A stretch of 64,000 nt of DNA from assembly GCA_934643865.1 (NCBI GenBank), contig CAKUCX010000005.1, forward strand, positions 19,458 to 83,457, in the 5' to 3' direction. Shown here one piece after another: positions 57,531-64,000 of the stretch. The notes beneath the pieces are model-generated. The model did not search any database. It was not told where the DNA came from and saw nothing but the letters and a program-made list of their open reading frames with translations. Within the stretch, counting starts at the first letter, position 1, and every line of letters begins with the position of its first letter. The translations under genes were made by a program, and so were the position numbers. The stretch is from an uncultured Kiritimatiellota bacterium. GTDB taxonomy: Bacteria > Verrucomicrobiota > Kiritimatiellia > RFP12 > UBA1067.

Positions 57531-59558
57531 CTACTTCCTCAATCCGGCCGCGCCGAAGTCCCAGGCCTTGAACCCGAGCGCGAACGCGGGCGAAGCGGGC
57601 TTCAGGCGGAAGTCGTACGCCGCCGCGTCCTCGAACTGTGGATCGGCGTACTTCCCGCCCGTCTCCTTGCCGCACGCCGCCCACTGCGCCCAGTCGAGGC
57701 CGTCCAGCTCGGGTTTGCCCGAGGCGTCCCACCAGAGGTTGTTCGCCCACACGCCGCCGACGCCGCGCGGACCGCGCCCGACGAGCGGGCCCTCGCGCAC
57801 GAGGACGATGTTGTTCACGAAGTGGAGCGTGCAGGGGATATCCTGCACGACCTGCCGCGCCATGCGCACCGCGCCGAGCATCCGGTTCCACGCGAAGATG
57901 TTGTTGCGGATGATGCAGCCCGCGCCGTAGTGCTGGTGGAAGCCGCCGTCCGTCGTGTTCCAGCAGAGGTTGCGCTCCATCACGATCCCCTCGCTCCCCT
58001 CGTCCGTGTAGAGCGCCCAGCCGCCGTAGGAATAGGAATGGACGTCGTGGACGACGTTGTCGTGGACCGTGGTGCCGAAGCTCGTGCCGAGCGTATAGAC
58101 GCCGCCCATGTCGCTCATAATGCCCTTGCCGAGGTCGTAGATGCGGTTGAACGCGATCTCATTGCGCTGCGCCACGCTGCCCCGGAACCCCCAGGTCCAG
58201 CCCACGGAGACGCCCGTGTAGAAGAAGTCGTGGATCTCGCAGTGGAGGACCTTCGAGTCCGAGACGTGCGTGAGGGCGACGCCCGTCCCCTCGGGATTGA
58301 AACGTCCGCCCTGGCGGATCGTGCAGTTGTCGATCAGGTTGAACGCCGTCGCGCGCGGCGCGAGCCGCCGGATGATCCGCCGCGACAGCGTCTCGCCCTT
58401 CGCGACGTGCCCCGTGCCCGCGCCCATCCACACGCCGCCCGCGCCCAGGTCCTCCAGCGTGCAGTTGACGACGCGGTTCGAAGTGCAGCCGTCGTTGAAC
58501 CGCAGCGCGTAGTTTCCCGTGTGCCGCACGCGGCAGCCTTCGAACGCGATGCGCCGCACGCCCTCCAGCGTCACCGCCGCGTCGCTGCCGCTCGCCGCCT
58601 GGTGCTGCCAGCTTTCCGTCGGGCCTCTCCCGTCGCCCGACGCATCGCTGTAGGCGAACGACACGTTGCGGAAGACGATGTCGTGGACGTAGGCGCCCGC
58701 GTCGGGATCGCCGCGGAACGCGACGAGCTGGCTCAGCTTCGCGCTCGGCGCGACGACCGCCGCCCGCGCCAGGTCCTCGCCGGGAAGCGGGCGGTAGAGG
58801 ACTTCGCCCGCCTTCGCGTCGTAGAACCATTCGCCCGGCGCGTCGAACGCGCTGCGCACGTTCTCGAAGTGGACGAGCGTTTCCTTCGCGTTCCAGTTCT
58901 GCCACCCGTGCCACCCACGCGGCGATTCCGTTGTCACCGTGCGCGTTGCCGGATCGAACCCACGCAGGATGCGCCGCGCGAAGCTCCACTTGTGGACAAC
59001 GCACATCTGCGCGAAGGGCCACTCGTCCGGCGGCAGCTGCGCGAGCACGTCCACCTCGGCGTTCGTGAGCGCAACCGTCTCGACGAACCGCCCCTTCACC
59101 GCCGCGTCCGGCGCGATGGCGGGCTTCGTCACGTTGAAATAGCCCTTGTTCGGGAGGCGCGCCCGTTCCGCCCGGCGCCCGTTCACCCACAGCTGTTCGA
59201 AGTAGGCGGGCTTTCCGTCCGGCGCGGCGGGCAGGGGCGCGGCCCACACGCCGCCCCCACGGTCCACCCAGCCGCCAATCCGCGCCCCACCCGCGAACAC
59301 GGCCTCGCCCTCGCCGATCCACGCGACCGGCGCCTCGGGCGTTCCGGAATCCGCCGGCGTGAAGACAAGCGTCTTCTCCAGCGCGTAGTGCCCGCCCTTC
59401 ACGCGCACGGTCCACGGCGCGCGGTCGCCCTGCGCCTTCGCGGCGCGGATCTTCTCCAGCGCCCCCTGCGGCGAAAGCCCGCCCGGTTCGACCACAAGCT
59501 CCCCGCCCAGGGCGCCCAGCGTCCCGGCGGCACACAAAATGATGACGAGTTTCTTCAT
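57531..59558 (-). CDS. Secreted right-handed parallel beta-helix glycosidase-like protein
   Basis: A 675-residue exported protein. A signal peptide and an N-terminal beta domain (VKGGHYALEKTLVF, about residues 45-280) are followed by a right-handed beta-helix of some ten coils: HDIVFRNVSFAY, IAFEGCRVRHTGNYALR, SNRVVNCTLEDLGAGGV, DSKVLHCEIHDFFYTGVS, GIVMERNLCWNTT, CIIRNNIFAWN. The acidic patch at SDMGGVYTLG and WALYTDEGSEG resembles GH141-like enzymes. Family and substrate remain uncertain. The -10 is 7 bases before the ATG at 59558, so the mRNA is probably leaderless. It is followed by a small lipoprotein gene. Confidence 0.72.
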   Translation of the reverse strand: MKKLVIILCAAGTLGALGGELVVEPGGLSPQGALEKIRAAKAQGDRAPWTVRVKGGHYALEKTLVFTPADSGTPEAPVAWIGEGEAVFAGGARIGGWVDRGGGVWAAPLPAAPDGKPAYFEQLWVNGRRAERARLPNKGYFNVTKPAIAPDAAVKGRFVETVALTNAEVDVLAQLPPDEWPFAQMCVVHKWSFARRILRGFDPATRTVTTESPRGWHGWQNWNAKETLVHFENVRSAFDAPGEWFYDAKAGEVLYRPLPGEDLARAAVVAPSAKLSQLVAFRGDPDAGAYVHDIVFRNVSFAYSDASGDGRGPTESWQHQAASGSDAAVTLEGVRRIAFEGCRVRHTGNYALRFNDGCTSNRVVNCTLEDLGAGGVWMGAGTGHVAKGETLSRRIIRRLAPRATAFNLIDNCTIRQGGRFNPEGTGVALTHVSDSKVLHCEIHDFFYTGVSVGWTWGFRGSVAQRNEIAFNRIYDLGKGIMSDMGGVYTLGTSFGTTVHDNVVHDVHSYSYGGWALYTDEGSEGIVMERNLCWNTTDGGFHQHYGAGCIIRNNIFAWNRMLGAVRMARQVVQDIPCTLHFVNNIVLVREGPLVGRGPRGVGGVWANNLWWDASGKPELDGLDWAQWAACGKETGGKYADPQFEDAAAYDFRLKPASPAFALGFKAWDFGAAGLRK

Positions 59559-59565
59559 GCGCCCC

Positions 59566-59574
59566 AGTATACCA
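59566..59574 (-). promoter_or_regulatory. Extended -10 promoter, predicted leaderless
   Basis: TGGTATACT (hexamer 59566-59571) ends 7 bases before the ATG at 59558, the same spacing as at tilS. No ribosome-binding site can fit. Confidence 0.55.
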
Positions 59575-59587
59575 TAAAGATGAAATC

Positions 59588-59657
59588 GCCGCTGTGCGGC
59601 TTTAAGTGGTTAAGTCGGCCTATGGCCTTTAAGTCGCCGCTTCGCGGCTTTAAGTTT
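59588..59657. repeat. Array of three short palindromes each followed by TTTAAG
   Basis: GCCGC-TGT-GCGGC (59588-59600), GGCC-TAT-GGCC (59617-59627) and GCCGC-TTC-GCGGC (59636-59648) each have a 3-base loop and are followed by TTTAAG; two further TTAAGT copies lie between or after them. The TTAAGT core is the one in the 8-base arrays at fabH and upp. Confidence 0.75.
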
Positions 59658-59790
59658 GCGCCTGCACTAACGCGATTTCGCTTCGGAACCGTTCTGCCGG
59701 GGCGGTACGCGGCGTGTCGGCGCGCGAAGTACCCGTGCCGCCCTCGGCGCGGGACACTGTGGGGCGACTCTCGGCGCGGGACGTCCGAAC

Positions 59791-59818
59791 GCGGGAGGGG
59801 CGCAACTTGCTGCGACCG
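59791..59818 (+). repeat. Dispersed repeat, copy 3
   Basis: It matches the copy at 12573-12600 (opposite strand) at 24 of 28 positions and shares its first 15 bases exactly with the copy at 12252-12279. It lies just after the end of the restriction-modification operon. Confidence 0.5.
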
Positions 59819-59837
59819 AACCTCTCAGAAAAAAAAC

Positions 59838-60008
59838 CTACCGTTCCTGTACACACTTCACTTCAGCGGACACGAAATCATCTGCCGACAGGACAACCTC
59901 GCCGCTTCGGTGGAGTCCTAGGGCAGCACGCTCCGCGTCTTCCACCGTCGATGCCTCGACTTCAATCACCCGCTGAAGGGTCTCCGTTATCTCAATCTTG
60001 TGTTTCAT
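59838..60008 (-). CDS. DpnD/PcfM-like small protein
   Basis: A 56-residue protein read as MKHKIEITETLQRVIEVEAS and onward to the stop at 59838. The ITETLQR.IEVEA start, the following acidic helix (VEDAERAA) and the VVLSADDFV strand match the DpnD/PcfM family. DpnD is known from the pneumococcal DpnI gene cassette; its function is not established. The frame is a normal coding frame with an ATG 24 bases after the preceding gene on the same strand, so it closes the restriction-modification operon. An 8-T run follows 4 bases after the stop, with no clear hairpin. Confidence 0.75.
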   Translation of the reverse strand: MKHKIEITETLQRVIEVEASTVEDAERAALGLHRSGEVVLSADDFVSAEVKCVQER

Positions 60009-60032
60009 CTGAAAGCAACAACGCTGACGACC

Positions 60033-60782
60033 TTAAATCCTCGTCTGTAACTGACTTGCGGCAATCGCCTGCACATACTGCTTCTCAAGTTCATCATAGC
60101 TGAGAAACCTTACCTCGCAACCACGCGATTCACAGAAGCATCCAAACGCGGCATATCCGATCTTCTCCACGAAGCTACGCCTACGCGAGGCATCGGCAAC
60201 GATGAACATGCGTGCGTTGAAATCCTGAAGGTCGGCAAACTTCAAAAGCGAATTCTGGATATCGGTCGAATGCTCGACCTCGAAAAACGAATCCGGCATA
60301 TGCCGCGCATTGAGCCAAACCGCGTCAATCGTCGATGCTCGCCGGACAAGCTCGCCATACCCAAACTCCGGCAACCTGTCTTTTGTCCGCACCTCCCCAA
60401 TCTTTTGGCTTCCAAAAGGTCTGTTGCGGTCTTGATTCGGCGCATAAGTCTCCATGCCACGCAGGTTTCCGATAGTCAGCAACATGCCCTGATAATGTCC
60501 GTGCGTAAATTGTCGCACCTCTTCCGAATCAGCGTTTTTCTTCGTAAGCTGGACAATCCCGTTTTGTTCAAGCCTTTTCTTGCACTTCACGAGAGCATAC
60601 AACCCTCGCTGTACCTTGTAGATTTCCTTGTTCGTCTGAACGATGCGACGTATGCTTGCGAATCGCGTCTTGGTCTTCCATTCGCACTCGGCAATCTTGA
60701 AAACCTCCTGGTTGAGTTGCCCCAACGTCGCAACCCCACCCAGACTCTCCAATGTCTGGATTACAGCCTCATACTGCTTCAT
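60033..60782 (-). CDS. Predicted PD-(D/E)XK-type nuclease with N-terminal winged helix
   Basis: A 249-residue protein. The first 75 residues look like a winged helix (LESLGGVATLGQLNQEVF, then RRIVQTNKEIYKVQRGLYAL). The C-terminal half has TIDAVWLNARHMP followed by FFEVEHSTDIQNSLLKFADL, a D then E-x-E arrangement resembling a nuclease core in which the usual Lys is replaced by Glu. A function as a restriction-associated nuclease or a regulator is likely but not proven. The ATG at 60782 is chosen because GAGAGGG then lies 6 bases upstream. It has its own promoter in the gap after the second methylase. Confidence 0.6.
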   Translation of the reverse strand: MKQYEAVIQTLESLGGVATLGQLNQEVFKIAECEWKTKTRFASIRRIVQTNKEIYKVQRGLYALVKCKKRLEQNGIVQLTKKNADSEEVRQFTHGHYQGMLLTIGNLRGMETYAPNQDRNRPFGSQKIGEVRTKDRLPEFGYGELVRRASTIDAVWLNARHMPDSFFEVEHSTDIQNSLLKFADLQDFNARMFIVADASRRRSFVEKIGYAAFGCFCESRGCEVRFLSYDELEKQYVQAIAASQLQTRI

Positions 60783-60811
60783 CGTCATCCCTCTCACATC
60801 ATGTGGAGGGA

Positions 60812-60841
60812 AGTATATCACAGATGCCGTGCCAAACTCAA
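60812..60841 (-). promoter_or_regulatory. Internal promoter for the predicted nuclease and DpnD-like genes
   Basis: TTGAGT (60836-60841), an 18-base spacer, and an extended -10 TGATATACT (hexamer 60812-60817). Its -35 overlaps the stop of the second methylase gene. Confidence 0.5.
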
Positions 60842-61701
60842 CGCCGTGACCGGCGAGTGACCGGCTTCTGCCATCCCTCTATGCGGCATGCGTCCAACGC
60901 CCGTAGATCGGAAATTCTTTCTCGCCATTCGTCTCTGCATCTTTCGTATTCTGCTCGCCGAGCGACCGACAGCTTCAGATAAACCGCCTCGCGTTCGACG
61001 CCGACGAACCGCCGCCCCGTCAAGTTTGCCGCAATCCCCGTCGTCGAACTCCCCGCGAAAGGGTCAAGTACGAGGTCCCCGTTTCGCGTACTCGCCAGAA
61101 TCGCGCGGACGACAAGCGACAGCGGCTTCTGCGTCGGATGCTTCCCGCACGTCTTCTCCCAAGGCGCAATCGCCGGAAGACGCCAGACGTCCGTCATTTG
61201 CCGTCCGTCGGACAGTCTGCGCATGAGATCGTAGTTGAAGACATGTGGAACGCGCCTTGACTTTCTCGCCCACAACACGATTTCCGTGGAATGCGTGAAC
61301 ATGCGGCAGCTGAGATTCGGCGGCGGATTCGTCTTCTGCCACGTCACGGCGTTCAAGATCCTGAAGTCGAGTTCCGAAAAGACCGTCGCCACGGAGAAGA
61401 TGTTGTGGAACGACCCACAGACCCAGATCGTCCCATCGTCCGCGAGCCGTTCCCGACAGACCTTGATCCACTGGTAGTTGAATTCGCCGTCTGACTGCAA
61501 TCCATGTGACTTGTCCCATGCGCCCTTGTCAACGCAGACACGACGTCCCGCCTGGACGGAGAAACCGCCATTGGAGAGGAAATACGGCGGATCGGCGAAG
61601 ACCATGCCGACACGCGCCGCCGGGATCTCTGGAATGACTTCCCGCGCATCGCCCCCGTAGAGGACAAAATCGCCTTCTGCCGTCTGGAAATAGGGCTTCA
61701 T
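60838..61701 (-). CDS. DNA methyltransferase, beta class (M2, DpnA/MboC-like)
   Basis: A 287-residue N6-adenine or N4-cytosine methyltransferase. ADPPY is near residue 36 and the AdoMet motif DPFAGSSTTGIAA near residue 222, the order of the beta class. KHPTQKPLSLVVRAI is also typical. With the alpha-class methylase and the GATC-type nuclease just upstream it completes the three-gene MboI/DpnII layout, where the second methylase can modify single-stranded or hemimethylated sites. It starts 6 bases after the nuclease gene. Its GC content is lower than in the core genes. Confidence 0.88.
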   Translation of the reverse strand: MKPYFQTAEGDFVLYGGDAREVIPEIPAARVGMVFADPPYFLSNGGFSVQAGRRVCVDKGAWDKSHGLQSDGEFNYQWIKVCRERLADDGTIWVCGSFHNIFSVATVFSELDFRILNAVTWQKTNPPPNLSCRMFTHSTEIVLWARKSRRVPHVFNYDLMRRLSDGRQMTDVWRLPAIAPWEKTCGKHPTQKPLSLVVRAILASTRNGDLVLDPFAGSSTTGIAANLTGRRFVGVEREAVYLKLSVARRAEYERCRDEWRERISDLRALDACRIEGWQKPVTRRSRR

Positions 61702-61707
61702 GCCAAG

Positions 61708-62553
61708 TTACACAAACAGGGTCGAGGCTATGCCCGATTCCAGTTCGCTGATGTTGTAGATCGTCGGCAGGACATCGAACGTCTCGCGCAGGTTCTGCCG
61801 AGCACTCTTCCAGCCCGCGCCATCCGTGAACCAGACGAACTTGAAGCCGTCGATTCCACGGGCCTCCAAGGCCAGCATCTTGTAGCTGCGCGCCGTCTCG
61901 TTGAGCTTCGATCCGCCGCTGCCGTAAAAGTTCGTCTCGACCGCATAGACGCACGTCGCCGTGCGGATGACGAAATCGAACCGCTTCTCGGTCTTGCCCG
62001 TGTTCGTCAGCGCGGAAAGATCCACGCCCCAGCGCGCCCCGACCTCATGGGCGTACATCTCCTTGTGGTATTCGACGTCCGCCTCCTTGATGTAAGACTC
62101 GACAAGATCCTCCATCTGATGCCCGCCCCGGTTCTTGCGCCCGTTTGAATCCAGCCCCGTCTCGACCCCCAGCACATAGTCGTAGAGGTTGTGGACGAGA
62201 TGGCGGGAGATCAGGTCAAACAACCCCGTCTTACGCATGAAGACACAATACTCGTCGACACTGTGCCGCAAACCATCAAATCGGTAGAGGCCACCCGTCT
62301 CGCCATCCTTCGCGTAGATCTCACGCTCGCGAACCGCCAGCAGGATCGGGATTGCGCCAATCACGGATGGGAAACGTACCAGCATCTCACGAAACCGCTC
62401 TTCGATGTCCGGCGTTCCGATGAGCGCATTCAGCAGATGCAGTTCGGAACGGCACCGCTCGGCGTTTGCCACGACCTTCTCAAAGTTGATGTAATAGCCA
62501 TAGCCAGAAATGCTGTCCCTGAACTGTGAAAACCATGCCTCGAAGTTCCTCAT
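61708..62553 (-). CDS. Type II restriction endonuclease, DpnII/MboI family (GATC)
   Basis: A 281-residue nuclease. NRGGHQMEDLVESYI in the middle and EKRFDFVIRTATCVYAVETNFYG followed by GGSKLNETARSY match the DpnII/MboI family, in which the Asp and Glu of the second stretch lie in the catalytic core. Members cut before G in unmethylated GATC. The length is close to R.DpnII. It lies between two methylase genes with gaps of 4 and 6 bases, so nuclease and protection are co-expressed. Specificity is assigned by family resemblance only. Confidence 0.88.
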   Translation of the reverse strand: MRNFEAWFSQFRDSISGYGYYINFEKVVANAERCRSELHLLNALIGTPDIEERFREMLVRFPSVIGAIPILLAVREREIYAKDGETGGLYRFDGLRHSVDEYCVFMRKTGLFDLISRHLVHNLYDYVLGVETGLDSNGRKNRGGHQMEDLVESYIKEADVEYHKEMYAHEVGARWGVDLSALTNTGKTEKRFDFVIRTATCVYAVETNFYGSGGSKLNETARSYKMLALEARGIDGFKFVWFTDGAGWKSARQNLRETFDVLPTIYNISELESGIASTLFV

Positions 62554-62557
62554 GACC

Positions 62558-63448
62558 TCACTCCCCGTAGTTGCGTATCGCCAGTTCCGTTATCTTCCCG
62601 CGTCCGTCGGCCTTTGAATTGACCATTCGCGCGGCCGAGACGCGCCGGATCTCGAACCCAGAGAAGATGTCCTCGAAGAACGTGTCTTCCGGATCGACGT
62701 TGTGCGGATCGGAATTGGAAAGAAGCCACTGGTGCCCTGCCGTGTCAAGTCGGCGACAGAATGCCGCCAACCGCCGCTGGTGGTTGTCGCCGAACCCATC
62801 CTTCGAGTAGGCCGTGAAGCTTGCCGTCGGCGTCAGCGGACGGTAGGGCGGATCAAAGTACCAGAAAGCCCTGCCCTGCACGTGTCGTCCGACGGACTCG
62901 AAGTCGCCGCACAGGAACTCGACCTTCTGGAGAAGAGCGCTCGCCGCCCGAAGATTGTCCGCATCGCAAATGAGCGGCCTGACGGCCTTGCCGAAGGGAA
63001 CGTTGTACTGTCCTTTTGCGTTCACGCGATAAAGGCCGTTGAAGCACGTCCGGTTGAGGAAGATGAACAGTGCGGCAATCTCGACATCATCGGACGGGTG
63101 GCTGTTGTACCGTTCACGAAGATCCAGATAGTAGGCTCTGCGCTCGGGTTCTTCTGTCCGTGCGTAGAACGTACGCTGCATCTCCGCCAAAGTCGTGATA
63201 AGCTGTTCTGGTTTGTTTTGCACGACTTTATAGGTTGTCACCAAATCGACATTGAGATCATTGGCAACCGCCCGTTCGATATTCGGGTAGCGTGACAGCA
63301 CGTAGAACAGCATCGCACCGCCGCCCACGAACGGCTCGACATAGACAAATGCCGCACGTTCGGAAAGATCCTTCGGCAGAAGCGGAGACAACTGTCCGAT
63401 GAGTTGTCCTTTTCCGCCGACCCACTTGACAAACGGCCTTGCCGCCAT
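62558..63448 (-). CDS. Dam-type DNA adenine methyltransferase (M1)
   Basis: A 296-residue alpha-class N6-adenine methyltransferase. FVKWVGGKGQLIGQL near the N-terminus and YVEPFVGGGAMLF bind AdoMet; FLNRTCFNGLYRVN and FDPPYRPL complete the Dam/DpnM pattern. It protects GATC sites from the co-encoded nuclease. The ATG at 63448 has GGAGG 7 bases upstream and gives the conserved start; the frame is open farther upstream but without family character. It is the first gene of the restriction-modification operon. Confidence 0.92.
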   Translation of the reverse strand: MAARPFVKWVGGKGQLIGQLSPLLPKDLSERAAFVYVEPFVGGGAMLFYVLSRYPNIERAVANDLNVDLVTTYKVVQNKPEQLITTLAEMQRTFYARTEEPERRAYYLDLRERYNSHPSDDVEIAALFIFLNRTCFNGLYRVNAKGQYNVPFGKAVRPLICDADNLRAASALLQKVEFLCGDFESVGRHVQGRAFWYFDPPYRPLTPTASFTAYSKDGFGDNHQRRLAAFCRRLDTAGHQWLLSNSDPHNVDPEDTFFEDIFSGFEIRRVSAARMVNSKADGRGKITELAIRNYGE

Positions 63449-63616
63449 CCTGTTTCCTCCCAATCCTGTGCAGGAGGCAAACAGTCCGCTCGCAAGGATC
63501 GCATGAGCAAGACACTTCCGAACATGCCGTTCGTGTGTCTTACTACGCTTTCTTCCCATGCTTTGCCTCCCGTTTCGCGCAGTTGGCCGCCCGAAAAGTT
63601 CGGATGCATGAAAAGA

Positions 63617-63689
63617 GCGCATTTTCTGTTCATGCACTCAATCGAAGCCCGACCAAAGGCTTATGCGGATGCATGAAGAGAAAATGCGC
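63617..63689. repeat. 19-base inverted repeat with inner hairpin
   Basis: Arms 63617-63635 and 63671-63689 are inverted copies with one mismatch. The 35-base centre holds a further stem, AAGCC/GGCTT. The right arm overlaps the terminator-like hairpin, so the two RNA structures exclude each other. Confidence 0.65.
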
Positions 63690-63703
63690 CCAGACGGGCG
63701 CAT
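63675..63703 (-). terminator. Terminator-like hairpin upstream of the Dam-type gene
   Basis: ATGCGCCC (63684-63691) pairs with GGGCGCAT (63696-63703) across a 4-base loop; on the minus strand the stem is followed by TTTCTCTTC. It would end a short transcript from the promoter at 63868-63876. Confidence 0.55.
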
Positions 63704-63861
63704 CTCCACTTACATACTGTCCGCAAATGAAATGTTTGGTCGTATTTCGATTGAACAGCGTGTAGCGTCGATGCTACAAAGACTATGCGGTCGCGGGGTG
63801 GAACACGGCATGTTGCCGCATCAGTTCCCGACCTATGGCCCCCTCGGAAAACCGAAAGGCA
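63675..63861 (-). ncRNA. Candidate small RNA or structured leader
   Basis: Between the TGATATAAT promoter and the terminator-like hairpin lies about 185 bases without a reading frame of note. It contains a nested hairpin: GGTCG/CGACC outside, GGAAC/GTTCC inside, CGGC/GCCG at the tip (63789-63833). It could be a stand-alone RNA or an attenuated leader of the restriction-modification operon. I recognise no known family. Confidence 0.3.
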
Positions 63862-63867
63862 GTGATG

Positions 63868-63876
63868 ATTATATCA
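63868..63876 (-). promoter_or_regulatory. Extended -10 promoter upstream of the restriction-modification operon
   Basis: TGATATAAT on the minus strand (hexamer 63868-63873). No -35 is recognised. It reads toward the terminator-like hairpin and the Dam-type methylase gene. Confidence 0.5.
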
Positions 63877-64000
63877 AAACCCAATGGGGTTGTGGGGGTG
63901 GGAGATCAGGGGTTCGATCGCCGCGCCCCTTCCCAAACTCAATGCGACTATGGTGGTCGCATCTACTCGTTCCGAAGGTGGTGGATGGGACTGGTGGCAT

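Larger units (their letters stand above)
59559..59837. other. Non-coding interval upstream of the beta-helix gene
   Basis: It holds a leaderless-type promoter (59566-59574), a repeat array of small hairpins joined by TTTAAG (59588-59657) and the third copy of a dispersed repeat (59791-59818). No gene is seen. Confidence 0.65.
63449..64000. other. Non-coding region upstream of the restriction-modification operon
   Basis: No gene is recognised. On the minus strand the region contains, in order of transcription, a TGATATAAT promoter (63868-63876), a stable 45-base hairpin (63789-63833), a terminator-like hairpin (63675-63703) and a nested inverted repeat (63617-63689). The right end holds a tRNA T-arm-like string near 63912, without a cloverleaf. 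Confidence 0.6.

Noticed and set aside
63900..63935. tRNA-like T-arm string (GGGGTTCGATC) near the right edge
   Set aside because: No acceptor, D-arm or anticodon stem can be drawn around it. It could be a tRNA remnant at an integration site, but evidence is too thin.
1..64000. CRISPR array
   Set aside because: The repeated units seen are 8-9 bases long and contiguous, without spacers; no cas gene is present.
1..64000. Transposase or integrase genes
   Set aside because: None of the translated frames shows DDE, HUH or tyrosine-recombinase motifs.

Overview
The window is GC-rich, densely coded DNA from a Gram-negative (LPS-making) bacterium. Nearly every gene is on the minus strand; only tilS and a NYN-domain gene (4740-6412) are on plus. 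Kdo synthesis and Lpt transport genes sit beside HPr, HPr kinase and PTS enzyme I. There are many secreted glycoside-hydrolase-like proteins and a pair of secreted formylglycine-enzyme-like proteins. This mix suggests the PVC superphylum, most likely a host-associated Kiritimatiellota or Lentisphaerota relative. That placement is inference; no rRNA or other phylogenetic marker was examined.

Layout. 1-7842: a cut-off secreted gene, a GH2 beta-mannosidase-like enzyme, an ABC-F ATPase, divergent tilS plus NYN gene, then an M50 protease and KDPG aldolase. 7985-12189: a two-gene secreted-protein operon whose promoter spacer is a poly(G) tract. 12190-12648: repeat-rich non-coding DNA. 12649-29271: one long co-oriented series argF, pyrB, DUF975, sugar porter, kdsB, kdsA, lptC, lptA, lptB, hpf, hprK, ptsH, ptsI, fabH, fabF, fabZ, recJ. 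It joins envelope precursor supply, LPS transport, carbon regulation and fatty-acid synthesis. 29365-33681: an RND efflux pump behind an 18-bp inverted repeat that encloses its promoter. 33723-37213: a second secreted-protein operon, also behind a poly(G) promoter. 37272-42248: ribD, nusB, apt, uraA, and an iron alcohol dehydrogenase. 42401-47503: upp, a solute-binding lipoprotein, a membrane PP2C phosphatase with fused kinase-like ATPase, a STAS protein and a purine permease. 47670-48602: an outer-membrane barrel. 49236-59558: secreted glycan-active enzymes with an LpxL-like acyltransferase among them. 59838-63448: a GATC-type (MboI/DpnII) restriction-modification operon with a predicted extra nuclease and a DpnD-like small protein. 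This last part is visibly lower in GC and looks acquired.

Promoters. Many starts are preceded by an extended -10 of the form TGGTATACT, TGGTAAACT or TGATATAAT. Two genes (tilS and the beta-helix gene at 57531-59558) have the -10 only 7 bp before ATG and should be leaderless; the ABC-F gene is nearly so.

The most unusual feature is a matched pair of operons for secreted proteins (start codons at 12126 and 37139). Each has a sigma70-type promoter whose spacer is almost entirely a poly(G) run (15 G at 12170-12184; 13 G at 37192-37204), the arrangement expected of slipped-strand phase variation. Each operon also encodes one protein ending in a similar 14-residue tail, R-L-x-x-P-x-x-G-x5-R. Together they look like a phase-variable surface or secreted-protein system.
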